From Toxotes chatareus (taxonomy: Eukaryota > Chordata > Actinopteri > Toxotidae), in contig CM028896.1 of NCBI GenBank assembly GCA_016801885.1, forward strand, positions 17,871,001 through 17,935,000: a DNA stretch of 64,000 nucleotides. Reading direction: 5' to 3'. Shown here piece by piece: positions 36,401-46,400 of this stretch (position 1 is its first letter; each line of letters starts with the position of its first letter). The translations under genes were made by a program, and so were the position numbers. The notes beneath the pieces were generated by a model. The model saw only the letters and a program-made list of their open reading frames with translations. It did no database searches and was not told where the DNA came from.

Positions 36401-38955
36401 TGACCCAGCATGCACCACACCTGTCCTTAAGCTAATGGCTGAACTCGTTCACAACAGGTGAAGACGCTCAGAAACACAGCTGAGTCTGCAGAGGCCGACT
36501 CGTGCTGCCTTCACATCCTGTGGGAAAAACAGTCGGCAGGGGCTTCTTCCTAACATTTTGAATGACTGAGCAGTTTGTTGTGGTTTGTTTGTAGATCCCA
36601 AAGGCTCCAGTTCGACGTGTCGTCACCCAACGGCATCCTGCTGTTCAGAGAAACCAGCAAGATGATCACGACCTACGGTACGTTCACCAGGATAAAAGTC
36701 CCGCCCCCACACCTCCAAAAGCTCCAGTCAGACGTTCTCACAGAAATCATCATCAATAAATAATCATTAATAACTGCAGACAACAGAATAATACACTGGT
36801 TGCACCTCACTCATGCTGGATTATTGTTTTTTATATATGTTAATAATTTAAAGCTCTAATAACAACATTAATTTTTTACATTAACACAAAACATATACAT
36901 TTATAATGTTTTAATAATGAAACCTCAGTTTATATTTATTTGTTTGTTTTGTTTTGTTATTGTTTATGTGTGTATTCTGTCCTCCTCCTGTTTCGTGTCC
37001 CTGTGAGCTGAATCTCGTGCCTCTCCACTGTCGCCTGCAGCTCTGAGACCATCCTCTGCTTTGTCTTCCTTCATGTAGGGAATCGAATCCTGACACTGGG
37101 CGAAGTCCCGAAGGACCAGGTGTACGGAGTGAAGCTGAAGGGGGTCAGCGTGTGTTTCGCCATGCTGAAGGCGGTGCTCAGCGGAAACTACGTCAACTTC
37201 GGGGTCTTCCGCCTGTACGGCGATGACGCTCTGGATAACGCCTTACAGACCTTCATCAAACTACTGCTGTCCATCCCCCACAGTGACTTATTAGTAAGTT
37301 CAGCTCGGTTCTTACTCAGTGTGTGACATGTCCTCTGACAGATACTACACCACAGGCTCGACTTACATCAGCCACACCTCTCCACCCTGAGTTTCTTTAC
37401 GTCCAGAAAGCTTGCAGGCCTCTGCGAGTCACGTCGGAGCTTTGACACACTAACCCTGACTCTCGCTGTCCCCGCAGGACTATCCTAAGCTCAGCCAGTC
37501 CTTCTACTCGCTGCTGGAAGTGCTGACACAGGACCACATGAACTTCATCGCCAGTCTGGAGCCTCATGTGGTCATGTACATCCTGTCTTCGATATCTGAA
37601 GGGCTCACGGCTCTCGGTAAAACACCCAGAGGTCAGACTCACTTTTACAGAGTGTTCACATCACTGCAGTTGGTACATCTGTGTGTGTGTGTGTTTCAGA
37701 TACGATGGTGTGCACAGGCTGCTGCTCCAGTCTGGACCACATAGTGACCTACCTGTTCAAACAGCTGTCACGCTCCACAAAGAAGCGCCCCACTCCGATG
37801 GCGACGGACGATCGCTTCCTGCACATCATGCAGCAGCACCCGGAGATGATCCAACAGGTGAGATGACCTGCTCGCACCTGTCCGTCTTCAGCAAAAACGC
37901 TCTCTCTGAGCGAGGTCTGGACATGTCTACAGCTGCCTTCAAATTAAAATGCTTTTATTGTGACGCACGTAGAGGAGTCTGTTATTGTGGAGGGGTCACG
38001 TCTGGCTGATCCCTGATCTGCTCAGTTTGGATCGGTTCATCTCTGCCTGACTCTAAAGCTGACCCTGTGACTGTCGTGCAGATGCTGTCCACAGTTTTGA
38101 ACATCATCATCTTCGAGGACTGTAGGAACCAGTGGTCAATGTCACGACCTCTGTTAGGCCTCATCCTGCTCAACGAGAAGGTAAGCATCACACACACACA
38201 CACACACACACACACCTGGATCATCTCACAAACGACTGTGTGTGTGTGTAATAACATGCATGCTTGCGTCCTGCAGTATTTTGCTGACCTGAGGAACAGC
38301 ATCGTGAACAGTCAGCCCCCAGAGAAGCAGCAGGCCATGCACTTATGTTTCGAGAACTTGATGGAGGGAATAGAGAGAAATCTACTAACGAAGAATCGGG
38401 ACAGGTGAGTCACATGGCGTTACAGTCGTCACGGCTACACCTCCATCCTTTACAAGAGATGGAGCTGTTAATGATGAAATGAAAGATGGAGGTTCCCTGT
38501 CTGTGGGAACCAGAACGCTGAGGAACATGCTGAATATAATGAACGTAGATGAACTGTTCTGTAAAATCAGCTACACAGAATAATGACAGAGAAGAAGAAC
38601 AGGCATCTGAGTACGCTGCAGGTGTGTAGTTACACCTGTGAAGCTCAGAGAGCGTTGGCAAAACTAATCTGAACGTTACTATGAAGAAGTGATCAGAAGG
38701 AAAATAAGAGGAGGGTTTTGTGTAGCAGTGTTTGTGTAGTTTGTGTAGTCATGTGAGCGTCATGGGTTCAGACTGAAGCACCTGAACCAAGACTGTGTGC
38801 ACTGAGCTGAAGTCTTGGTCCTCAGAGGATGAACCATGAGTCCTGTATTGTCCCTGTGCAGGTTCACTCAGAACTTGTCGGTGTTCAGGAGGGAAGTCAA
38901 CGACAGCATGAAGAACTCAACGTACGGCGTCAACAGCAACGACATGATGAGCTGA
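23036..38955 (+). CDS. xpo7: Exportin-7, complete gene, 28 coding exons
   Basis: Exportin-7 (RanBP16) is an importin-beta-superfamily receptor that binds RanGTP and moves proteins through the nuclear pore. Known roles include histone export during red-cell maturation. The joined exons give 1,086 residues (human about 1,087). The translation matches the vertebrate protein along its whole length, and splice phases agree at every junction. Exons: 23036-23053, 27736-27882, 28352-28445, 29070-29236, 29312-29377, 29483-29587, 29880-30045, 30139-30212, 30366-30485, 30578-30724, 30901-31073, 31332-31525, 31634-31739, 32411-32546, 34040-34113, 34677-34757, 35060-35123, 35244-35352, 35821-35927, 36120-36208, 36350-36457, 36595-36677, 37079-37293, 37478-37616, 37700-37857, 38082-38180, 38277-38404, 38862-38955. 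The paralogue RANBP17 is the only real alternative; dmtn downstream argues for xpo7. No frameshift or premature stop was seen. Confidence 0.97.
23054..27735 (+). other. xpo7: xpo7 intron 1 (4.7 kb): repeats, no nested gene
   Basis: GT-AG intron. Two stretches resemble a common fish repeat built from AATCGATTA-type motifs: about 24,440-24,715 and 25,605-25,830. A GT tract sits at 26,826-26,851. At 24,503-24,549 TCTCTGTCAATCAGTAAA is followed by its reversed partner TTTATTGATTGACAGAGA, a strong local inverted repeat. ORFs here (for example 27,144-27,359, minus) show no coding evidence. CpG density is high only in the first 800 bp. Confidence 0.6.
28098..28119. repeat. (GAT)n microsatellite in xpo7 intron 2
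   Basis: About seven GAT units. No splice or coding relevance seen. Confidence 0.9.
29409..29443 (+). repeat. xpo7: (CT)n tract in the acceptor region of xpo7 intron 5
   Basis: About 17 CT units lie 40 bp upstream of the acceptor of exon 6. As a pure pyrimidine tract it may bind PTB or aid acceptor recognition (inference). Confidence 0.85.
30296..30365 (+). repeat. xpo7: (GT)n(GCGTGT)n tract forming the acceptor of xpo7 exon 9
   Basis: About 45 bp of pure GT, then GCGTGT units, end directly in GCAG at 30,362-30,365, the splice acceptor of exon 9. There is no ordinary pyrimidine tract between repeat and AG. UG-repeat RNA is bound by TDP-43 and CELF proteins, and UG length affects splicing at CFTR exon 9 (established). 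An effect here is inference. Confidence 0.9.
30578..32546 (+). CDS. xpo7: xpo7 exons 10-14: central HEAT-repeat region
   Basis: Residues 320-571. Exon 10 starts [11 protein letters not shown] where the vertebrate protein usually has [11 protein letters not shown], the same length. Exon 11 carries [20 protein letters not shown] and ends in phase 2. Exon 12 encodes [20 protein letters not shown] and a variable stretch ([13 protein letters not shown]) that differs from mammals. Exon 13 encodes [18 protein letters not shown] and [14 protein letters not shown], almost invariant in the family. Exon 14 encodes [20 protein letters not shown]. All introns in this part are ordinary GT-AG. Confidence 0.95.
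34040..36457 (+). CDS. xpo7: xpo7 exons 15-21: mid-C-terminal HEAT repeats with two U12 introns
   Basis: Residues 572-781. Exons 15-16 encode [20 protein letters not shown] and [20 protein letters not shown]. Exon 17 (64 bp) encodes [20 protein letters not shown]. Exon 19 encodes [20 protein letters not shown]. Exon 20 encodes [20 protein letters not shown]. Exon 21 resumes [19 protein letters not shown]. Introns 16 and 20 have minor-spliceosome signals and are listed separately. Exon 19's acceptor is GT-rich (GTGTGTGTCTGTGTGAAG), and its donor is followed by a CA tract. Confidence 0.95.
34758..35059 (+). other. xpo7: xpo7 intron 16: U12-type AT-AC intron
   Basis: The exon before ends in GG and the intron begins ATATCCTTC, the minor-spliceosome donor (consensus ATATCCTT). 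It ends GTGCAC, giving AT-AC termini. At 35,037-35,046 is TCCTTGACTT, a close match to the U12 branch-site consensus TCCTTAAC, with the likely branch A at 35,043, 16 nt before the junction. Only this AT-AC join restores the conserved reading LSLGYSSVRKL; no GT-AG pair does. Length is 302 bp. Confidence 0.95.
35935..35959 (+). repeat. xpo7: (CA)n tract just inside xpo7 intron 19
   Basis: A CA run of about 24 bp starts about 8 nt after the donor of exon 19. CA repeats near donors are hnRNP L binding sites in vertebrates (established); an effect here is inference. A similar tract lies at 38,187-38,214 in intron 26. Confidence 0.85.
36209..36349 (+). other. xpo7: xpo7 intron 20: U12-type GT-AG intron
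   Basis: The donor reads GTATCCTTAC, the GT subtype of the U12 donor. The branch site is GTCCTTAAC at 36,329-36,337, a perfect core match, with the branch A about 13 nt before the terminal TAG. There is no long pyrimidine tract between branch site and acceptor, as is usual for U12 introns. The intron is only 141 bp. The join restores the conserved [11 protein letters not shown]. Confidence 0.95.
36595..38955 (+). CDS. xpo7: xpo7 exons 22-28: C-terminal region and stop
   Basis: Residues 782-1,086. Exon 22 encodes [20 protein letters not shown]. Exon 23 (215 bp, the longest) encodes [20 protein letters not shown] and [20 protein letters not shown]. Exon 24 encodes [20 protein letters not shown]. 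Exon 25 encodes [20 protein letters not shown]; its linker [14 protein letters not shown] is one residue shorter than I recall for human, which explains the total length difference. Exons 26-27 encode [20 protein letters not shown] and [20 protein letters not shown]. The protein ends [13 protein letters not shown] with TGA at 38,953-38,955. Exon 25 follows a GT repeat plus TTTCAG. Exon 26's donor is followed by (CA)n. Confidence 0.96.
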
Positions 38956-39600
38956 CATTCCACGCAGAGTCTTACCCAGCCGCAGACAGAGCTCACCCCT
39001 CCCCTCGGCCCCGCCCCTCTCCTCCACAGCCTCCCTCCTCCCTCCCTGCCCCCCCTCCCCAACCCTCTCTGCATCTGCCTCCCTCCCCCCCTGGGCCCGG
39101 ATGCCTAGGGATCACCTCCTCACCCCCGTACACGACGCACGGGACCGTTGATTGAGTTCAGCGAGTAATGCCCTCACCCTCCCCACCCCCCATCCCGCAG
39201 CCCCGCCCCTTCCTCCTCCTTTTTGATATAAGCATATATAAATATATACAGATCTATTTTAAAGCCAGTCTGCGTTGGTCTGACTCGCCTGGCTGTCCCA
39301 GCAGAGGAGGGGTCGCATGTCTGAGCACTCTGAATCACTCACAGAGGAAGGAGAGTGCTGTGGGTGGAAACGGAGGTGAGGTGGGGGTGAGGTGGAGGTG
39401 AGGTGAGGTGAGGTGAGGAATGCCGGTAAACGTAGTAATCCGCTTCTGCCTGCCTTGTATAGAAAAACACTCAAAAACCAAGTGTACATTTTTTTTCGTA
39501 ACATTTTGAACAATGTTTATAATGATCGACTTTAAAACACAAAGATGAGTTGAGGAAAAACAACAAGAAAAACAATAAAAACCGTGTGATTGAGCTTTTT
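38956..39600 (+). other. xpo7: xpo7 3' untranslated region (inferred)
   Basis: The sequence follows the stop codon directly with no further donor of note. From about 38,990 to 39,110 it is very C-rich, with repeated CCTCC and CCCC runs, as in RNAs bound by poly(C)-binding proteins. It then turns AT-rich. The 3' end is inferred from the poly(A) signal at 39,574. A second stretch of GAGGTGAGGTGGGG-like repeats lies at 39,370-39,418. Confidence 0.65.
39574..39579 (+). terminator. xpo7: Candidate poly(A) signal AATAAA of xpo7
   Basis: A canonical AATAAA hexamer about 620 bp after the stop, followed within 30 bp by GT-containing sequence (CCGTGTGATTGAGC, TTTTTACAGTGTAGTG). It is the first canonical hexamer after the stop that I noticed. 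Confidence 0.6.
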
Positions 39601-40411
39601 ACAGTGTAGTGAGTTAGTGCAACTGTCTGTCTGCGTGGGGAGCGAGCTTTCCACAGAGCTGAGAGGGAGGACGGGTGAGGATGGGGGGGAGTGGACTGAG
39701 CTGCAGGGTGGCCACAGGTGCGCTCAGGCTGCAGAGCTGTCACCATGACGACGCAGAGGTACACACACTAACGGACAGGTTGAGTCAGAGCATCCATGTT
39801 GTACATTTTTCTCAGTCTCTGGTCGAAGTGATGTAAATACCCACGTTACCCCGCGGCAGCAGGCGCGACGCCTTTAAAGGGACAGTTCAGCTTTTTTATC
39901 AGCCTGGGTCTTACACTGTGTCCCGTCCGACTCTGGGTCATCTGAGGACATTCTGCTGGAGCCTGGTCCAGTTCAGACTTTAACCAGAGATGCACAGTTT
40001 CCTGTGACAGGGAAGAACTGAACCAACACCTGGTTTTTACTGAAACCGTTTCAAACTGGAGCTGATTCATTAGTTCAGTGATTTTTATCATCGATTCATT
40101 CTCTGAACTCTGCGATTAAACTCACAGTTAATCAGCTGCACTGATCACAGCGTCTGACTTCACTTCATCGGCCAGTCGTTTCAGTTCAGCTTCAAAAGTT
40201 CAAAGTTCAGATTCATTGTTTACTGAGATAAATGTTCAGCTCATCTTCGGGATTTTGCTTTAAAATGATTTAGTGATTTATTGCTGATCAGAGTCGTTTC
40301 TGATCGTTTTTAGTTGCAGCTCCGGTTTGAAGCTGATACCAGATGTTTTCTTCCTCCCTGCTAACGAGCAGACCCAGAGCCGGATCAGGCACAGGTACGA
40401 GGCTGGCAGAT
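39601..40411. other. Spacer between xpo7 and the satellite; degraded repeats
   Basis: No gene. TTTAAAGGGACAGTTCAGCT at 39,874 begins a repeat start I know from fish. From about 40,060 to 40,325, GATTAAACTCACAGTTAATC and TTTTTAGTTGCAGCTCC resemble, in reverse, the repeat family seen in xpo7 intron 1. Both are degraded. Confidence 0.45.
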
Positions 40412-43400
40412 TACATTTGAGGTCAAAAAAAATTTTGACTTTTTTGCCCGAAAAAGCCTTACTATACTATGACGTTTTTTATGACATTTTGAGGTCAAAA
40501 AAAATTTTGACTTTTTTGACATGCCGATTTTGACATATACTATACTATGGCGTTTTTTTATGACATTTGAGGTCAAAAAAATTTTGACTTTTTTGCCGAA
40601 AAAAAGCATACTATACTATGACGTTTTTATGACATTTTGAGGTCAAAAAAATTTTGACTTTTTGCCCGATTTTGCCATATACTATACTATGACGTTTTTT
40701 ATGACATTTGAGGTCAAAAAAATTTTGACTTTTTTGCCAAAAAAACGCCATACTATACTATATGATTTTTTATGACATTTTGAGGTCAAAAAAAATTTTG
40801 ACTTTTTTGTCGAAAATTTGACAAATTTTTACTATACTATGGCGTTTTTTTATGACATTTTGAGGTCAAAAATTTTTTGACTTTTTGTCGATTTTGGCAT
40901 ATACTATACTATGGCGTTTTTATGACATTTGAGGTCAAAAAAAATTTTTGACTTTTTTGGCCGAAAAAAACATATACTATACTATGGCGTTTTTTTATGA
41001 CATTTTGAGGTCAAAAAATTTTTTGACTTTTTTGCCCGAAAAAGCGGCATACTATACTATGACGTTTTTTATGACATTTTGAGGTCAAAAAATTTTGACT
41101 TTTTTGTCGAAAAAAACGCCATACTATACTATGACGTTTTTATGACATTTTGAGGTCAAAAAAATTTTTGACTTTTTGTCCGAAAAAAAAGCCATACTAT
41201 ACTATGGCGTTTTTTATGACATTTGAGGTCAAAAAATTTTGACTTTTTGTCCGATTTTGCGCCTTACTATACTATAGCGTTACTATGACATTTTGAGTTT
41301 TTTTTGACATTTTGAGGTCAAAAAATTTTTTTTATGACATTTTGAGTCCGAAAAATTTTGACTTTTTGCCTTACTATACTATACTATGACGTTTTTTATG
41401 ACATTTGAGGTCAAAAAAATTTTGACTTTTTTGTCGATTTTGACGCCTTACTATACTATGGCGTTTTTTATGACATTTTGAGGTCAAAAAAATTTTTTGA
41501 CTTTTTGCCCATTTTGGCATATACTATACTATGACGTTTTTTATGACATTTTGAGGTCAAAAAATTTTTGACTTTTTGCCGAAAAAAAGCATACTATACT
41601 ATACTATGGCGTTTTTATGACATTTTGAGGTCAAAAAAAAATTTTGACTTTTTGTCCGATTTTGGCATATACTATACTATGGCGTTTTTTATGACATTTT
41701 GAGGTCAAAAAAAATTTTGACTTTTTTGCCGAAAAAAGCGCCATACTATACTATGACGTTTTTTATGACATTTTGAGGTCAAAAAATTTTGACTTTTTTT
41801 TGGCCGAAAAAAAGCGCCATACTATACTATGGCGTTTTTTATGACATTTTGAGGTCAAAAAAATTTTGACTTTTTTTGCGATTTTGCCATATACTATACT
41901 ATGGCGTTTTTATGACATTTTGAGGTCAAAAAAAATTTTGACTTTTTGTCCGATTTTGGCGCATACTATACTATGGCGTTTTTTATGACATTTGAGGTCA
42001 AAAAAATTTTGACTTTTTGGCCGAAAAAAACTTACTTACTATACTATGACGTTTTTTATGACATTTTGAGGTCAAAAAATTTTTGACTTTTTGTCAGATT
42101 TGGCCATACTATACTATGAGCGTTTTTTATGACATTTTGAGGTCAAAAATTTTTGACTTTTTTGCCCGAAAAAAAGCCATACTATACTATGGCGTTTTTA
42201 TGACATTTGAGGTCAAAAAATTTTTGACTTTTTTTGCCCGATTTTGCATACTATACTATGGCGTTTTTTATGACATTTGAGGTCAAAAAAATTTTTGACT
42301 TTTTTGTCCGATTTTGACGCCTTACTATACTATGGCGTTTTTATGACATTTTGAGGTCAAAAAATTTTTGACTTTTTTGCCGAAAAAGCATATACTATAC
42401 TATGACGTTTTTATGACATTTTGAGGTCAAAAAAAATTTTGACTTTTTGCCCGATTTTGGCCATACTATACTATGAACGTTTTTATGACATTTTGAGGTC
42501 AAAAAATTTTTGACTTTTTTGTCCGAAAAATTCATACTATACTATACTATAGCGTTTTTTATGACATTTTGAGGTCAAAAAAATTTGACTTTTTTGTCCG
42601 ATTTGGCCGACTATAAAAAAAATTTTTGACTTTTTGTCGCTTTTGAAAAATCCATACTATACTATGGCGTTTTTTATGACATTTGAGGTCAAAAAAATTT
42701 TTGACTTTTTTGTCGATTTGACGCCTATACTATACTATGACGTTTTTTATGACATTTTGAGGTCAAAAAAATTTTGACTTTTTTGCCCGATTTTGGCCAT
42801 ACTATACTATACTATGGCGTTTTTATGACATTTTGAGGTCAAAAAATTTTGACTTTTTTGCCGAAAAAAAAGCGCCATACTATACTATGGCGTTTTTTAT
42901 GACATTTGAGGTCAAAAAAAATTTTTGACTTTTTGCCCGAAAAAAAGCCATACTATACTATAGCGTTTTTTATGACATTTTGAGGTCAAAAAATTTTTGA
43001 CTTTTTGTCCGAATTTTGCGCCATACTATACTATGGCGTTTTTTTATGACATTTTGAGGTCAAAAAAATTTTTTGACTTTTTGGCCCGAAAAAACGCCAT
43101 ACTATACTATGATGTTTTTATGACATTTTGAGGTCAAAAAAATTTGACTTTTTGTCCGATTTTGGCGCTATACTATACTATGGCGTTTTTTATGACATTT
43201 TGAGGTCAAAAAAATTTATGACTTTTTGCCGAGGTCGAAAAATTTGACTTTTTTTGACTATACTATGAGCGTACTATTATGACATTTTTATGACATTTTG
43301 AGGTCAAAAAAATTTTGACTTTTTTGTCGATTTTGACGCCATACTATACTATGACGTTTTTTATGACATTTTGAGGTCAAAAAAATTTTGACTTTTTTGT

Positions 43401-46400
43401 CCGATTTTGACGCCATACTATACTATGGCGTTTTTATGACATTTTGAGGTCAAAAATTTTTGACTTTTTTTGCCGAAAAAAACGCCATACTATACTATGG
43501 CGTTTTTATGACATTTTGAGTCGAAAAAATTTTGACTTTTTGCCGATTTTGGCATCCATACTACTATACTATGGCGTTTTTTATGACATTTTGAGGTCAA
43601 AAAAATTTTGACTTTTTGTCCGAAAAAACATATACTATACTATGGCGTTTTTATGACATTTTGAGGTCAAAAAAATTTTTGACTTTTTTGCCGAAAAAAA
43701 AGCAGCCATACTATACTATGACGTTTTTATGACATTTTGAGGTCAAAAAATTTTTTGACTTTTTGCCCGAAAAAAGCATCATACTATACTATACTATGAC
43801 ATTTTTTCACATTTTGAGGTCCAAAAAATTTTATACTTTTTGCCCATTTGAAAAAACGCCATACTATACTATAGGCGTTTTTTATGACATTTTGAGGTCA
43901 AAAAATTTTGACTTTTTTGTCCGATTTTGGCCTATACTATACTATGGCGTTTTTTATGACATTTTGAGGTCAAAAAAATTTTTGACTTTTTGCCCGAAAA
44001 AAGCCCATACTATACTATGGCGTTTTTATGACATTTTGAGGTCAAAAAAAATTTGACTTTTTTTCCGAAAAAAGCCTATACTATACTATGGCGTTTTTTA
44101 TGACATTTGAGGTCAAAAAATTTTTGACTTTTTTGTCCGAAAAAATTTTGACTTTTTTGTCATATACTATACTATGGCGTTTTTTATGACATTTTGAGGT
44201 CAAAAAAATTTTTGACTTTTTTGCCGATTTTGGGCTTTTACGCCATACTATACTATGACGTTTTTTATGACATTTGAGGTCAAAAAAATTTTGACTTTTT
44301 TGCCCGAAAAAAAAGCCATACTATACTATAGCGTTTTTATGACATTTTGAGGTCAAAAAAATTTGACTTTTTTTGTCGACGTTTTTATGACATTTTGAGG
44401 TCAAAAAATTTTGACTTTTTTGCCCAAATACATATATACTATGACGTTTTTTATGACATTTTGAGGTCAAAAAAAATTTTTGACTTTTTGCCCGAAAAAA
44501 ACGCCATACTATACTATGGCGTTTTTTATGACATTTTGAGGTCGAAAAAATTTTTGACTTTTTGTCCGAAAAAAGCATGCCATACTATACTATGGCGTTT
44601 TTTATGATGACATTTTGAGGTCAAAAAAATTTTGACTTTTTTTGCCCGAAAAAAAGCATATACTATACTATGGCGTTTTTATGACATTTTGAGGTCGAAA
44701 AAATTTTTGACTTTTTGCCGATTTTGGCCTTACTATACTATGGCGTTTTTTATGACATTTTGAGGTCAAAAAAATTTTGACTTTTTGCCCGAAAAAAAGC
44801 GCCATACTATACTATAGCGTTTTTATGACATTTTGAGGTCAAAAAAATTTTGACTTTTTTGCCCGAAAAAAGCGCCATACTATACTATAGCGTTTTTATG
44901 ACATTTTGAGGTCAAAAAATTTTTGACTTTTTGCCGAAAAAAAATACTATACTATACTATGCGTTTTTTATGACATTTTGAGGTCAAAAAAATTTGACTT
45001 TTTGCCGAAAAAAACATATACTATACTATGGCGTTTTTTATGACATTTTGAGGTCAAAAATTTTTGACTTTTTTGTCCGATTTTGGCAAAACGCCTATAC
45101 TATGACGTTTTTTATGACATTTTGAGGTCAAAAAAATTTTGACTTTTTGTCGATTTTGGCCATACTATACTATGGCGTTTTTTATGACATTTTGAGGTCA
45201 AAAAAATTTTTGACTTTTTTTGCCCGAAAATGAGCATTTTGACTCAAAACTATACTATGACGTTTTTATGACATTTGAGGTCAAAAAAAAATTGACTTTT
45301 TTTTGCCCGAAAAAACGCCATACTATACTATGGCGTTTTTTATGACATTTTGAGGTCAAAAAAATTTTGACTTTTTGCCCCAGAAAAAAACGCCTATACT
45401 ATACTATAGCGTTTTTTATGACATTTTGAGGTCAAAAAAATTTTGACTTTTTTGCCGAAAAAAGCATATACTATACTATGGCGTTTTTATGACATTTTGA
45501 GGTCAAAAAATTTTTGACTTTTTTGCCCGATTTTGGCGCCATACTACTATACTATGACGTTTTTATGACATTTTGAGGTCAAAAAAATTTTTGACTTTTT
45601 TGCGATTTTGGCCTTATACTATACTATGAGCGTTTTTATGACATTTTGAGGTCAAAAAAATTTTGACTTTTTTCCGATTTTGAGCGCCATACTATACTAT
45701 GACGTTTTTATGACATTTTGAGGTCAAAAAATTTTTTGACTTTTTTGCCCGAAAAAAGCGCCATACTATACTATGACGTTTTTTATGACATTTTGAGGTC
45801 AAAAAAATTTTTGACTTTTTTGCCCGAAAAAAGCGCCATACTATACTATGGCGTTTTTTATGACATGACATTTTTTGAGGTCAAAAAAATTTTTGACTTT
45901 TTATGACATTTGATTTTGAAAAAAATTTTGACTTTTTGCTACTATACTATGACGTTTTTTATGACATTTTGAGGTCAAAAAAAATTTTGACTTTTTGCCC
46001 GAAAAAAGCCTATACTATACTATGACGTTTTTTATGACATTTTGAGGTCAAAAAAAAAATTTTGACTTTTTGCCCGATTTTGGCGCCATACTATACTATG
46101 GCGTTTTTATGACATTTTGAGGTCAAAAAATTTTGACTTTTTGTCCGAAAAAAAAATACTATACTATAGCGTACTATACTATGAGGTCAAAATTTTTTAT
46201 GACATTTTGAGGTCAAAAAAATTTTGACTTTTTGTGTCGAAAAACTTTTTTTCAGCCATACTATACTATGGCGTTTTTATGACATTTGAGGTCCAAAAAA
46301 TTTTTGACTTTTTTGCCCGATTTTGGCGCCATACTATACTATGACGTTTTTTATGACATTTTGAGGTCAAAAAAATTTTGACTTTTTTGCGATTTTTGGC

